From Bacillota bacterium (GTDB lineage: Bacteria > Bacillota > Clostridia > Acetivibrionales > DTU013): a DNA stretch of 64,000 nt. The stretch spans positions 1 to 64,000 of the forward strand of contig JAEZYU010000079.1 of NCBI GenBank assembly GCA_023418915.1. Direction: 5' to 3'. Made by a program: the position numbers and the translations under genes. Under the pieces are notes generated by a model. The model was not told the DNA's origin. It ran no database searches and saw only the letters and a program-made list of their open reading frames with translations. Of the stretch, positions 25,945-34,093 are shown in pieces (within the stretch, counting starts at the first letter, position 1; each line of letters begins with the position of its first letter).

Positions 25945-26853
25945 ATGAGACTGGAGACGAATGTAACCGGGCAGGATTGTTCAAAAACCGTGAAACAGCT
26001 TCTTAAAAGTAAGCTGCATTTATCTGAAAGGCTGATAAAGAAGCTGAAGTATTCAGGCGGAATACTTCTTGATTCGGTTCCTGTCCATGTCAATGCAAAA
26101 CCCTCTGAGGGCGATATTCTTGAAGTTTTAATCGAATCAGACGAGCAAAATGAAGATGTTATTCCAGAAAAAATGGGTCTTGATATCATATATGAGGATG
26201 ATTGTCTGATTGCTGTGAACAAGCCTCCTGACATGGTCGTGCACCCGACTTTTCGCCATTTTACAGGCACAGCAGCCAACGGCCTTATGTATTATTTCCA
26301 GGAAAGAGGAATCAGAACTCTGATACGTCCTGTAAGCAGACTGGACAGAGACACGTCAGGCGTAATTGTATTTGCAATGAACTCATATATCCAGGACAGC
26401 CTTATCCGCCAGATGAGAAGTAAAGCTTACATAAAGGAATATATCGGTATTGTGCATGGTAACCTTCCTGTCCCCAAAGGATCTGTCGATCTTCCCATAA
26501 AAAGGCTTCCAGGAAGTATCATGCTTCGTCATGTATCTGCGGACGGTGCTCCCTCAGTTACCCACTACGAAGTGTTAGAGCAGTTCGATAACGCCTCGTA
26601 TCTGAAATTCAGGCTGGAAACAGGCAGAACACATCAGATAAGAGTACACTGCCAAGCTATAGGCCACCCGCTGCTTGGTGACACTTTATACCACCTGTCG
26701 GGCTTTGAGGAAAATCACAAAGGTCTTATCAGCAGACAGGCTCTTCATTCCATACGTACTGTTTTGAACCACCCTCTTTCAGGAGAGAAGATAGTTCTGG
26801 AAGCATCTATTCCCAAAGATATAAGTGATGTACTGGAAATAATGAAGAAATAA
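25945..26853 (+). CDS. RluA/RluD family pseudouridine synthase
   Basis: A 302-residue RNA pseudouridine synthase. An N-terminal S4-like region (about residues 12-70) precedes the catalytic domain, whose active-site aspartate is in PVSRLDRDTSGVIVFA (about residue 131). Family motifs AVNKPPDMVVHP and LETGRTHQIRVHCQAIGHPLLGD are intact. The ATG at 25945 follows GGTGG; the frame is open further upstream without a ribosome binding site. The RNA target cannot be told from sequence. Divergent from ynbB. Confidence 0.92.
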   Translation: MRLETNVTGQDCSKTVKQLLKSKLHLSERLIKKLKYSGGILLDSVPVHVNAKPSEGDILEVLIESDEQNEDVIPEKMGLDIIYEDDCLIAVNKPPDMVVHPTFRHFTGTAANGLMYYFQERGIRTLIRPVSRLDRDTSGVIVFAMNSYIQDSLIRQMRSKAYIKEYIGIVHGNLPVPKGSVDLPIKRLPGSIMLRHVSADGAPSVTHYEVLEQFDNASYLKFRLETGRTHQIRVHCQAIGHPLLGDTLYHLSGFEENHKGLISRQALHSIRTVLNHPLSGEKIVLEASIPKDISDVLEIMKK

Positions 26854-26924
26854 ATTCATTTATTTTACTATTCCTCCTTATTATGGTATTATATTATCAG
26901 TTTTACTATCCGGGAGGAATACCA

Positions 26925-27503
26925 ATGGAAATACTAAAGGAAAGATATTCGATCACCGAATTAAGTGAGATGCTCCAGTTGTCTGACCATACTCTCAGAT
27001 TCTACGAAAAGGAGTGCGAATTGATAATACCAAAGGATGACAGAGGCAGGCGATATTATACGACCGATCTTGCCAATATCATGTATAAGATCAAGGTAAT
27101 GCGAAGTGAAGGACTTGAAATCAAAGCCATAAAAAAAATTCTCCAGGAGGACTGCATGTTCGGACCGCCTCCGGTAGCAGCCGAGTGCGGCAGTACTTCC
27201 ATCTCGACCGTCACAGGCAGAGAGTATGAGGCAATGCAGATCATATTCAGCGAGCTGGGCAAACAGCTGACAAAGGAAATATCTTACGAGCTGGACAATA
27301 CGAAAGAACAGCTCGTAAAGGAAATATCAAAAACCAAACTGGAGTTGGGAGCATGTGTGGAAAACAGTGTCCGAAGGCTTGAGAGCAAAATGGAAAAGCA
27401 TTATGAAGAGGTTGACATGGCTTTGGGCAGGTGGCGGGAGAAAAACAGCAGACATCGTTTTAAAAAAACCCTTCGAAATATTTTTAGTTCTAAGAATAAA
27501 TAA
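26925..27503 (+). CDS. MerR-type HTH protein with long coiled coil (RacA-like layout)
   Basis: A 192-residue protein. Residues 5-72 form a MerR winged helix (YSITELSEMLQLSDHTLRFYEKECELIIPKDDRGRRYY). Residues 100-175 are a heptad-rich coiled coil and the last 20 are strongly basic (RHRFKKTLRNIFSSKNK). There is no ligand domain or metal-binding cysteine set. This layout is like RacA, the MerR-type chromosome-anchoring protein of Bacillus sporulation, although sequence kinship is not claimed. The ATG follows CGGGAGGAATACC. It converges on spo0A and shares a terminator with it. Confidence 0.7.
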   Translation: MEILKERYSITELSEMLQLSDHTLRFYEKECELIIPKDDRGRRYYTTDLANIMYKIKVMRSEGLEIKAIKKILQEDCMFGPPPVAAECGSTSISTVTGREYEAMQIIFSELGKQLTKEISYELDNTKEQLVKEISKTKLELGACVENSVRRLESKMEKHYEEVDMALGRWREKNSRHRFKKTLRNIFSSKNK

Positions 27504-27550
27504 AAAAGAAAAAACACCATCTGAATCAGGTGGTGCTTTTTCTTTTTTAT
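27501..27550. terminator. bidirectional terminator between the MerR-type gene and spo0A
   Basis: AAAAAGAAAAAACACCA pairs with TGGTGCTTTTTCTTTTT; the A-rich and T-rich flanks give a functional T-run on both strands. Serves both converging genes. Confidence 0.85.
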
Positions 27551-27559
27551 TTGCTGTTG

Positions 27560-28363
27560 TCAGCTTACTTTCATTTCCAGTCTAAGCTTATCTGCAACCA
27601 TGGCAATAAACTCAGAATTTGTCGGTTTACCTTTGCCAAGGCTGACTGTATAACCGAAGAGCGCATCGATAGTTTCTACCTGTCCTCTGCTCCAGGCTAC
27701 TTCGATAGCATGCCTGATAGCTCGTTCAACTCTGCTTGGCGTCGTATTGTACTCACGTGCAATCGAAGGATAAAGCTGCTTTGTGATTGAGTTAATAATA
27801 TCAAGATCCTTGACGACCATCATGATGGCATCGCGCAGATACTGGTATCCCTTGATGTGCGCAGGAACACCGATCTCATGCATCACGTTTGTGACCTCAA
27901 CCTCAAGATTGCGCTGAGTTGGCGCTCTATAGGACGATTTTGCTTCAGGAGTATAATCTGATCTGATTATGGGGCTTTGATTTGAATCCTTGAGCTGTCT
28001 TATCCGTGATACAAGAACATCCATGTCAAACGGCTTGACTATGTAATATTCAGCTCCCAGCGAAAGTGCTCTTTGGGTGATCTTATCCTGTCCGACTGCT
28101 GAAAGAATAATAAACAAAGGACGTTTTTTCAATGACATGGATCTAACCTTTTCCAGCACGCCAAGCCCATCAAGGTGCGGCATGATAATATCTAATATAG
28201 CTATATCAGGCAATTTTTCTGCAATCAGCTCGCAAGCTTCATTACCGTCGCTTGCCATACCAACTACTTCAATATCGCCCTGGTTGTTCAGAAATTCGAA
28301 CAGGATGTCGCTAAACTCTTTGTTGTCATCCGCTATGATAATTTGTATTTTTTTATCCAGCAA
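27560..28363 (-). CDS. spo0A: stage 0 sporulation protein A, master regulator
   Basis: A 267-residue response regulator that switches the cell into sporulation. The receiver domain (residues 1-125) has the acidic pocket IIADDNKEF, the phospho-accepting Asp in [17 protein letters not shown] (about residue 56) and Lys in [12 protein letters not shown] (about 108). The DNA-binding effector domain (about 150-267) keeps the recognition helix [19 protein letters not shown] and the conserved end [19 protein letters not shown]. Start is TTG at 28363 (TTGCTGGATAAA), six bases after GGAGGGGGA; an ATG at 28438 has no site and no family match. Confidence 0.98.
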   Translation of the reverse strand: MLDKKIQIIIADDNKEFSDILFEFLNNQGDIEVVGMASDGNEACELIAEKLPDIAILDIIMPHLDGLGVLEKVRSMSLKKRPLFIILSAVGQDKITQRALSLGAEYYIVKPFDMDVLVSRIRQLKDSNQSPIIRSDYTPEAKSSYRAPTQRNLEVEVTNVMHEIGVPAHIKGYQYLRDAIMMVVKDLDIINSITKQLYPSIAREYNTTPSRVERAIRHAIEVAWSRGQVETIDALFGYTVSLGKGKPTNSEFIAMVADKLRLEMKVS

Positions 28364-28409
28364 GTGAATTCCCCCTCCATTCATGCAAATTTTTTTTACT
28401 GATGTTTCC

Positions 28410-28438
28410 ATTATATTTTTGTTTTGTGTTTTAATCAA
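28410..28438 (-). promoter_or_regulatory. vegetative sigma-A promoter of spo0A
   Basis: On the minus strand TTGATT, exactly 17 bases, TATAAT, about 47 bases before the TTG start. Further upstream (near 28482-28498) is a perfect dyad CAGGGT-N5-ACCCTG. No clear Spo0A box or sigma-H promoter was found in the 250-base gap. Confidence 0.75.
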
Positions 28439-28609
28439 GTATTATTTTCTCACAAATTCCATTTATTATTGGGACAACAGGGTGTTTTACCCTGGTAAAG
28501 CCTTGATTTAAAGCCATTTTGACGATATTTAACCATATATTACTACTAAAAAGAACAGTAAATTATTTCCTTATTTTACCATATATTTCCTATATTTTTA
28601 CATTTTGAA

Positions 28610-29896
28610 CTATACAATGGTGTTCTTAAGCATAGCTTCTACAAAGATGCCATATCCTCTTGTCGGATCATTTACCAGCACATGTGTCACTGCTCCAACT
28701 ATCTTGCCATCCTGTATTATCGGACTGCCGGACATACCCTGTACTATGCCTCCGGTGGCTTTGAGCAGCCTCTCGTCCGTGATTTTTATGATCATTCCCT
28801 TTGAGCCGTTTAGATTCTGTCTCGATACTCTTTGTATTATAATATCATATTCATCAATTTCTTTGCCATCTATATTCGACATTATAATAGCTGGTCCTTC
28901 CTTTATATTCGCTCTTACCCCCACCGGAAATGTCCGCCCTTTAATTTTTTGCATTGCATGTTTTTCAAGCTTGCCATATATGCCAATTTCTGTATTGTAA
29001 TTTATCGTACCAAGCTTTGTACCTTCGGTAAATATTCCCTTTAGTTCACCCGGTACGCCTGATTTGCTCATTTTTACTCCAAGTATGTCCGATTCCAGTA
29101 TCTCTCCTGATTTGACAGACATAAGCTTACCCGTGTCTATATCAGTGATGCCATGACCCAAGGCTCCAAATCTTCCGGTCGCTTCGTCATAAAAAGTAAG
29201 TGTTCCAATGCCGGCAGTGCTGTCTCTTACCCACAGTCCGATATGATATTTGTTGTCATCGGATGACTTGACAGGCGAAACCATGGCTTCCTTCACCTCA
29301 TCCTCAGATCTGTACGATATTTTTATTGGTTTCCCGCAGCTTCGCTCTATCTCATCCACCAAATCATCTATGCTCTCCACCGATTTTTCATTTATAGCGG
29401 TTATTATATTTCCCGGTTTGATGCCGGTATTTCTGACAGGAATTATTTTTTCACCATTGGAGGTGACATTTGATATCCCTATTACCAGTATGCCGTCAAG
29501 CCTGATTTTGACACCGATTGTGTTGCCGCATGCGATTAGGTTTTTATTAGAAACAACATCAACATTTATCGTTTTTAGCGGAATAATACCAAAAAACCTG
29601 AGATTGAGCTTTACGCTTCCATCCCTGTCTGAACTCAATGACACAGGTTTTGATATCCCTATGTGATTATAGGGCGTTTCAAAGCTTTTCCCGTTTATCT
29701 TGAGTATACCTTCATTATCTGCTTTGATACTTATGGGAAACAAGCTGTCTATATTATACGAGTAATCCTCACCTTCAATGAGTACCATTTCACCGGGTAC
29801 GGTCAGAATGACCTTTACATAAGAAACACCGATGACTGCGATTGCAGAAACTATAAAAACTATAAGAGCCTTTATCAAAAATGTCGTTTTTCTCAT
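28610..29896 (-). CDS. spoIVB: SpoIVB serine peptidase (S55)
   Basis: A 428-residue forespore-made protease exported into the intermembrane space, where it triggers activation of pro-sigma-K. It has an N-terminal signal anchor (residues 7-27), a PDZ domain (about 110-190, with VRNTGIKPGNIITAINEKSVESIDDLVDEIERS) and a C-terminal S55 peptidase domain; catalytic Ser is in GMSGSPIIQDGK (about 395) and catalytic His in FGALGHGITDIDTG (about 252). Start follows GGAGGTTGAACA. Upstream of spo0A, as in other spore formers. Confidence 0.96.
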   Translation of the reverse strand: MRKTTFLIKALIVFIVSAIAVIGVSYVKVILTVPGEMVLIEGEDYSYNIDSLFPISIKADNEGILKINGKSFETPYNHIGISKPVSLSSDRDGSVKLNLRFFGIIPLKTINVDVVSNKNLIACGNTIGVKIRLDGILVIGISNVTSNGEKIIPVRNTGIKPGNIITAINEKSVESIDDLVDEIERSCGKPIKISYRSEDEVKEAMVSPVKSSDDNKYHIGLWVRDSTAGIGTLTFYDEATGRFGALGHGITDIDTGKLMSVKSGEILESDILGVKMSKSGVPGELKGIFTEGTKLGTINYNTEIGIYGKLEKHAMQKIKGRTFPVGVRANIKEGPAIIMSNIDGKEIDEYDIIIQRVSRQNLNGSKGMIIKITDERLLKATGGIVQGMSGSPIIQDGKIVGAVTHVLVNDPTRGYGIFVEAMLKNTIV

Positions 29897-29914
29897 TGTT
29901 CAACCTCCTGCAAG

Positions 29915-29944
29915 TAAGTTAACCTTTTACAAAATCATTTATTC
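29915..29944 (-). promoter_or_regulatory. candidate forespore (sigma-F/G) promoter of spoIVB
   Basis: On the minus strand GAATA, 15 bases, GGTTAACTTA. The -10 fits the sigma-F pattern GGNNANANTR except one base; the -35 fits the forespore group. It stands about 20 bases before the spoIVB start, and forespore expression is what is known for spoIVB. Confidence 0.4.
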
Positions 29945-29971
29945 AAACAAATAAATGAACAGGAGGTAAAA

Positions 29972-30028
29972 ATGGATAAGAAAAATAAAAATCCGGTGCT
30001 TTTGACCGGATTTTTTGCTTCTGAATAG
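29972..30028 (+). CDS. possible 18-residue peptide with a strong ribosome binding site
   Basis: A plus-strand frame ATGGATAAGAAA... encodes MDKKNKNPVLLTGFFASE and stops with TAG. It is preceded by AACAGGAGGTAAAA, a perfect site at optimal spacing, on the strand opposite to spoIVB and recN. Its codons run through the terminator hairpin at 29984-30013. It may be chance or a short leader-type peptide; no promoter was identified. Confidence 0.25.
   Translation: MDKKNKNPVLLTGFFASE
29984..30013. terminator. bidirectional terminator after recN
   Basis: AAAAATCCGGT-GCTTTTG-ACCGGATTTTTT is a perfect inverted repeat with T-runs on both strands. On the minus strand it ends recN transcripts before spoIVB. 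Confidence 0.9.
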
Positions 30029-30032
30029 TTTA

Positions 30033-31748
30033 TCAGGCTATTTGTGGCTTTTTTGCGGTTTTTATCATCTCTTCTGCATATTTCAGCGATGCTTCCGTTA
30101 TTTCACCACCTATCAGCCGTGCTATTTCCTTAGTCTTTTTATCATTATCAAGTAAGGAAATCGATGTCGTGGTGCTGTTCTTTCCTGCAATTTTTTCTAT
30201 CATGTAATTGCAATCAGCTATACAGGCTATCTGAGCCTGGTGTGTGACACACAGGACCTGATGGGCGTTTGATATGTATGATAGTTTTTCGCCCACCTTT
30301 TGTGCCGCCTTACCGCTGATACCCGTGTCTATCTCATCAAAAATCATCGTTGGTATGCTATCTACCTCCGCAAGGATCGTTTTGATAGCCAGCATGACCC
30401 TCGACATTTCTCCTCCAGAAGCTATACGGGCTAAAGGCTTCAAGGGTTCACCCACATTCGGGGAAATAAGAAATTCGACCTTATCAAGTCCGCTGTGACC
30501 ATATTTCCTGTATGAAGTACTGCCTGAAATAGTATCAAATTGTATATCTACCTTGAACTTAGCCTTTCTCATCTCCAGGTCACCCAGCTGTTGTCCTATC
30601 TTGCTTTCCAGAAGTGAAGCCGCTCTGACCCTCTCCGCATTAATTTTGCATGAAGCAAGGTACAGCTGCGTCTCGAGCTCTGTCTGCTTTTCCGCCAGTA
30701 GCTTTGCAGTTTCCTCGCTCTTTTCGAGCTCTTCCAGTTGCTTTTGAGCGTCATCACAGAATTTGTGTATCTCATTGATTCCAGAGCCATATTTCCGTTT
30801 CAGTTTGTATATCAGGTCGAGTCTTTCCTCTATATTCTCAAGGCTTGCCGGGTCATATTCTACCCCTTCCCAATTCTTCCTGATATCTGATGCCAAATCG
30901 TCTACCTGGTAAATGATATCCTGAAGCCGCTTGTGCATATCATCATAGCTTTTATCCAGCCTTGAAACAGAGCTCAGATGCGACAGTGATTCGTTCATAG
31001 CATCCAGAGCAGATCTGCCGCCTGATTCACCTGACAAAAGAAGATTATATATCAGAGCAAGAGTGGCTGAAATCTTCTCAGCATTTACAAGAAGAGTCTT
31101 CTGTCTGTTCAGTTCCTCTTCTTCTCCACTCTTCAATCTGGCCTTTTTTATCTCATCTATCTGAAAACGCAGAAGATCCATCTTCCTTTCACGCTCTCCC
31201 GGATCACCCGCCAGTTCTTTCAGCTTTGTGATAACATCCCTGTATTGCTCGAGGAGTCCTGAATACTCACGCAGCAATGCTTGTATGCTTTCGCCAGCGA
31301 ACAGATCCAGAAGCTCTATATGATGCTCAGTTTTGAGCAACGATTGATTATCATGCTGTCCATGGATATCTATCAGCCTTTCGCCTATAGCTTTCATGAA
31401 CGATGCTGAAACCATCTTCCCGTTTATTCTGCAGGTGTTTCTGCCGGACTGGCTGATCTCCCTTGACAGTATGAGAGTGCCGTCTTCTTCGGGCTCCATA
31501 CCCATATCGTTCAATATATCATTTATCTTCTCAGCATCGACCCGGAATACAGCTTCTATAAATGCTTTCTCAGTGCCTGTTCTAATAATGTCCTTCGATA
31601 CCCTGTCTCCAAGCACCGCATTGATTGAGTCAATTATTATCGACTTGCCTGCGCCTGTTTCTCCGGTAAGCACATTAAGACCGTAACCGAGTTCTATGCT
31701 GATCTCATCTATAAGTGCAACATCATGGATATCCAACTGTAAAAGCAT
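30033..31748 (-). CDS. recN: DNA repair protein RecN
   Basis: A 571-residue SMC-like ATPase for double-strand break repair. Walker A is GETGAGKSIIIDSI (about residue 30), followed by the long coiled-coil arms (about 150-370), the ABC signature SGGEMSRVMLAIK (about 435) and Walker B TMIFDEIDTGIS (about 460). The ATG at 31748 gives the family start MLLQLDIHDVALIDE; a TTG at 31769 is also in frame. A copy of the dispersed AACGATGCGTTATAA element lies 28 bases upstream. Confidence 0.96.
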   Translation of the reverse strand: MLLQLDIHDVALIDEISIELGYGLNVLTGETGAGKSIIIDSINAVLGDRVSKDIIRTGTEKAFIEAVFRVDAEKINDILNDMGMEPEEDGTLILSREISQSGRNTCRINGKMVSASFMKAIGERLIDIHGQHDNQSLLKTEHHIELLDLFAGESIQALLREYSGLLEQYRDVITKLKELAGDPGERERKMDLLRFQIDEIKKARLKSGEEEELNRQKTLLVNAEKISATLALIYNLLLSGESGGRSALDAMNESLSHLSSVSRLDKSYDDMHKRLQDIIYQVDDLASDIRKNWEGVEYDPASLENIEERLDLIYKLKRKYGSGINEIHKFCDDAQKQLEELEKSEETAKLLAEKQTELETQLYLASCKINAERVRAASLLESKIGQQLGDLEMRKAKFKVDIQFDTISGSTSYRKYGHSGLDKVEFLISPNVGEPLKPLARIASGGEMSRVMLAIKTILAEVDSIPTMIFDEIDTGISGKAAQKVGEKLSYISNAHQVLCVTHQAQIACIADCNYMIEKIAGKNSTTTSISLLDNDKKTKEIARLIGGEITEASLKYAEEMIKTAKKPQIA

Positions 31749-31775
31749 ATTGGCCGCATTCCCCCCCAATATTAC

Positions 31776-31790
31776 TTATAACGCATCGTT
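31776..31790 (-). repeat. dispersed 15-base element, copy 1 (upstream of recN)
   Basis: Minus strand AACGATGCGTTATAA in the gap between argR and recN, preceded by a T-rich stretch (GATTTTTG). Identical over all 15 bases to the copy before spoIIIAH. Confidence 0.8.
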
Positions 31791-31796
31791 CAAAAA

Positions 31797-32246
31797 TCAT
31801 TTAATCATTCTGTTGAGCTTGTCCACCAGTTCCTCAGCTATCCTTTCAGCTCTGCAAATGATCATGATGGTATCATCTCCGGCGATCGTACCTATGATAT
31901 CAGCCCATTTGAGTGCATCTACAGCAGAGGCAGATGCCTGTGCCATCCCGGGCAGAGTCTTAACTACGACGACATTGTTCGCATAATCACAGCTAACGAA
32001 GGATTCCGTAAAAATGGTAAGCAGTTTGTTTGAAATATTGCCGTCATTTTGGGATATCGAGGCATACTTGTAATGTCCGTCGTCCGCCATGACCTTGATG
32101 AGCCTCAGTTCCTTTATGTCCCTTGAAACAGTTGCCTGAGTCACATCCATTCCATGCGCCTTCAGCTTTTCTGCAAGCTCCTCCTGAGTCTCGATCTGGC
32201 ATTTGTCAATCAGTTCCAGTATTTTTGCGTGTCTGCTGTACTTCAT
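31797..32246 (-). CDS. argR: arginine repressor ArgR/AhrC
   Basis: A 149-residue repressor of arginine synthesis. The N-terminal winged helix (residues 1-70) contains TQEELAEKLKAHGMDVTQATVSRDIKELRLIK, the ArgR signature, and the C-terminal arginine-binding hexamer domain (80-149) contains VVVKTLPGMAQASASAVD and GTIAGDDTIMIIC. Its start lies inside the last codons of nadK (41-base overlap), after GGAGAGGG, so its translation depends on nadK reading. Confidence 0.95.
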   Translation of the reverse strand: MKYSRHAKILELIDKCQIETQEELAEKLKAHGMDVTQATVSRDIKELRLIKVMADDGHYKYASISQNDGNISNKLLTIFTESFVSCDYANNVVVVKTLPGMAQASASAVDALKWADIIGTIAGDDTIMIICRAERIAEELVDKLNRMIK

Positions 32247-33117
32247 CTTTTTTAAGACCCTCTCCCCTATAATAGATTTTGGACCTCAATATGTTGAAAA
32301 AGTTAAGAGTACCAAATTTGATCAGCTTTATAGTGTGCTGGGATCTCCTGACCTCTACTGTATCACCATTGTGTATGTCGTGCCCGTCACGTCCGTCAAG
32401 TGAGACCATCGCACAATGTTCAAACTCTTCAGCAACAACAGCCTTGACCACACTTTCGGACTTTGTGATAAAGGATCTGGAATACAGAATATGCGGACAG
32501 ATAGGTGTCACAATCATCAGGTTGGTGTCCGGCTCCACAATGGGCCCTCCTGCTGATAAAGAATACGCTGTCGATCCTGTTGGGCTGGAAATGATCAAAC
32601 CATCACCCGGAAATGTGTCAATGAACATATCGTTTATGTACGCCTTCACATGCAATATCCTGGATACCGCACCTCTGGTTATCACAACATCATTAAGGGC
32701 TACATCGCTAATAACATCCTTGCCTCTTCTTGTGATGAGAGCGTCCATCATCATCCGCTCTTCAATCTCATACCGGCCTTCAAACAGCTGTTCAATTGCT
32801 GAATCTATATTGTTTCTGTCCACTTCTGTAAGGTATCCGAGGTTTCCCAGATTAATGCCCATAATCGGCAGCTGCCTCATATATATCTTTCTTGCAGCCT
32901 TCAGCAGTGTGCCGTCTCCTCCAAGGCATATCACAAGGTCGCAGCAGTCGATCATATCCTCCTCGCTGCCGCACTTAACGCCGGCACCGGATGCTTTTGC
33001 CGTACTGTCCGGCACTAAAGCAGTGCCTCCACGCTTCGTGATGCTTTCAACAAGAAGCCTTGTATATGTATAATCGACGTCCTTATCCAAATTTGTAATT
33101 ATGCCGATCTTCTTCAT
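32206..33117 (-). CDS. nadK: NAD kinase
   Basis: A 303-residue enzyme that makes NADP from NAD and ATP. The motifs CLGGDGTLLKAAR (about residues 69-81), NDVVITRG (about 147) and the glycine-rich ISSPTGSTAYSLSAGGPIV (about 180-198) are intact. The ATG at 33117 follows GGAGGTTTGG. The C-terminus extends about 20 residues past the usual end and overlaps argR. Confidence 0.95.
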   Translation of the reverse strand: MKKIGIITNLDKDVDYTYTRLLVESITKRGGTALVPDSTAKASGAGVKCGSEEDMIDCCDLVICLGGDGTLLKAARKIYMRQLPIMGINLGNLGYLTEVDRNNIDSAIEQLFEGRYEIEERMMMDALITRRGKDVISDVALNDVVITRGAVSRILHVKAYINDMFIDTFPGDGLIISSPTGSTAYSLSAGGPIVEPDTNLMIVTPICPHILYSRSFITKSESVVKAVVAEEFEHCAMVSLDGRDGHDIHNGDTVEVRRSQHTIKLIKFGTLNFFNILRSKIYYRGEGLKKDEVQQTRKNTGTD

Positions 33118-33207
33118 CCAAACCTCCGGCATGCAACATTAAGGGGGGGCGGCACTTCTTCAGAGAAGTGTCCCCTTACCTATTATACCCCATCAACTTA
33201 ACATTTG

Positions 33208-34020
33208 CTAGTTCAAATCCGCATGGGAGTTACGGACAGCATCATCCAAAGCGGGCAATATTTCCTTCATGTCACCGGTGCCGCTTTCCAATGATAGGTA
33301 GCACAGATATTCAATATTTCCCTCAGGCCCCTTAATAGGTGAGTATGTTATACCCTTGAAATAAAATCCCATTTCTACCGCATATGACGATACATCCTCC
33401 ACAACCTGCCTGTGGACCTGTACATCTCTGACCACGCCATGCTTGCCAACCTTGTCGCGTCCTGCTTCAAACTGTGGCTTTATCAGACAAAGCACTTCTC
33501 CATTACCCGGTTTCAGCAGAGCCTTAACAGGCAGAAGTACTTTTTTCAGCGAAATGAATGAAACGTCTATTGAAGCAAAATCAGCTGCTAAACCGATGTC
33601 CTCCGGCTTAACATACCGTATATTTGTTCTTTCCATGTTCATTACCCTGTCATCGTTCCTTAATACCCAGGCCAGCTGCCCATAACCCACATCAATTGCA
33701 ACGACTTTCCTCGCTCCGTTCTGAAGCATGCAGTCTGTAAAACCACCGGTGGATGCCCCGATATCAATTGAAATTTTGTCCCTGAGTTCGATGCTAAAGT
33801 AATGTATGGCCTTTTCAAGCTTGAGACCCCCTCTGCTCACATATGGAATCAAATTTTCTTTTATCTGAATATCAGCATCAGCAGGAAAGCTGCTGCCTGC
33901 CTTATCCGCACGCTGGCCGTTCACATATACAAGTCCGGCCATGATAGAGCTCTTAGCCCGTTCACGGCTTTCACACAGACCCTTCTTTACCAGTAAAACA
34001 TCCAGCCTTTCCTTTCCCAA
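33208..34020 (-). CDS. tlyA: TlyA family rRNA (cytidine-2'-O)-methyltransferase
   Basis: A 270-residue protein with an N-terminal S4 RNA-binding domain (residues 1-60, RLDVLLVKKGLCESRERAKSSIMAGLVYVNG) and an FtsJ-type methyltransferase domain. The SAM motif is DIGASTGGFTDCML (about 89), and catalytic positions are suggested in IDVSFISLKKVL and CLIKPQFEAGR. TlyA-type enzymes modify 16S/23S rRNA. Start is TTG at 34020, seven bases after GGGAGG. Confidence 0.92.
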   Translation of the reverse strand: MGKERLDVLLVKKGLCESRERAKSSIMAGLVYVNGQRADKAGSSFPADADIQIKENLIPYVSRGGLKLEKAIHYFSIELRDKISIDIGASTGGFTDCMLQNGARKVVAIDVGYGQLAWVLRNDDRVMNMERTNIRYVKPEDIGLAADFASIDVSFISLKKVLLPVKALLKPGNGEVLCLIKPQFEAGRDKVGKHGVVRDVQVHRQVVEDVSSYAVEMGFYFKGITYSPIKGPEGNIEYLCYLSLESGTGDMKEILPALDDAVRNSHADLN

Positions 34021-34093
34021 AAAAAAACCTCCCTGTATCATCCACATGTGTATGTCTGCTCAATGTTAACTCATTGCCGAGACAAGCAGCGCT

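Noticed and set aside
28440..28609. Spo0A boxes or a sigma-H promoter in the spoIVB-spo0A gap
   Set aside because: Only partial matches (for example CGTCAAAA and AGGAAAT) without the right partner elements.
32279..33073. A 264-residue plus-strand frame opposite nadK
   Set aside because: Low-complexity Ser/Leu composition typical of an antisense shadow; nadK has all family motifs.
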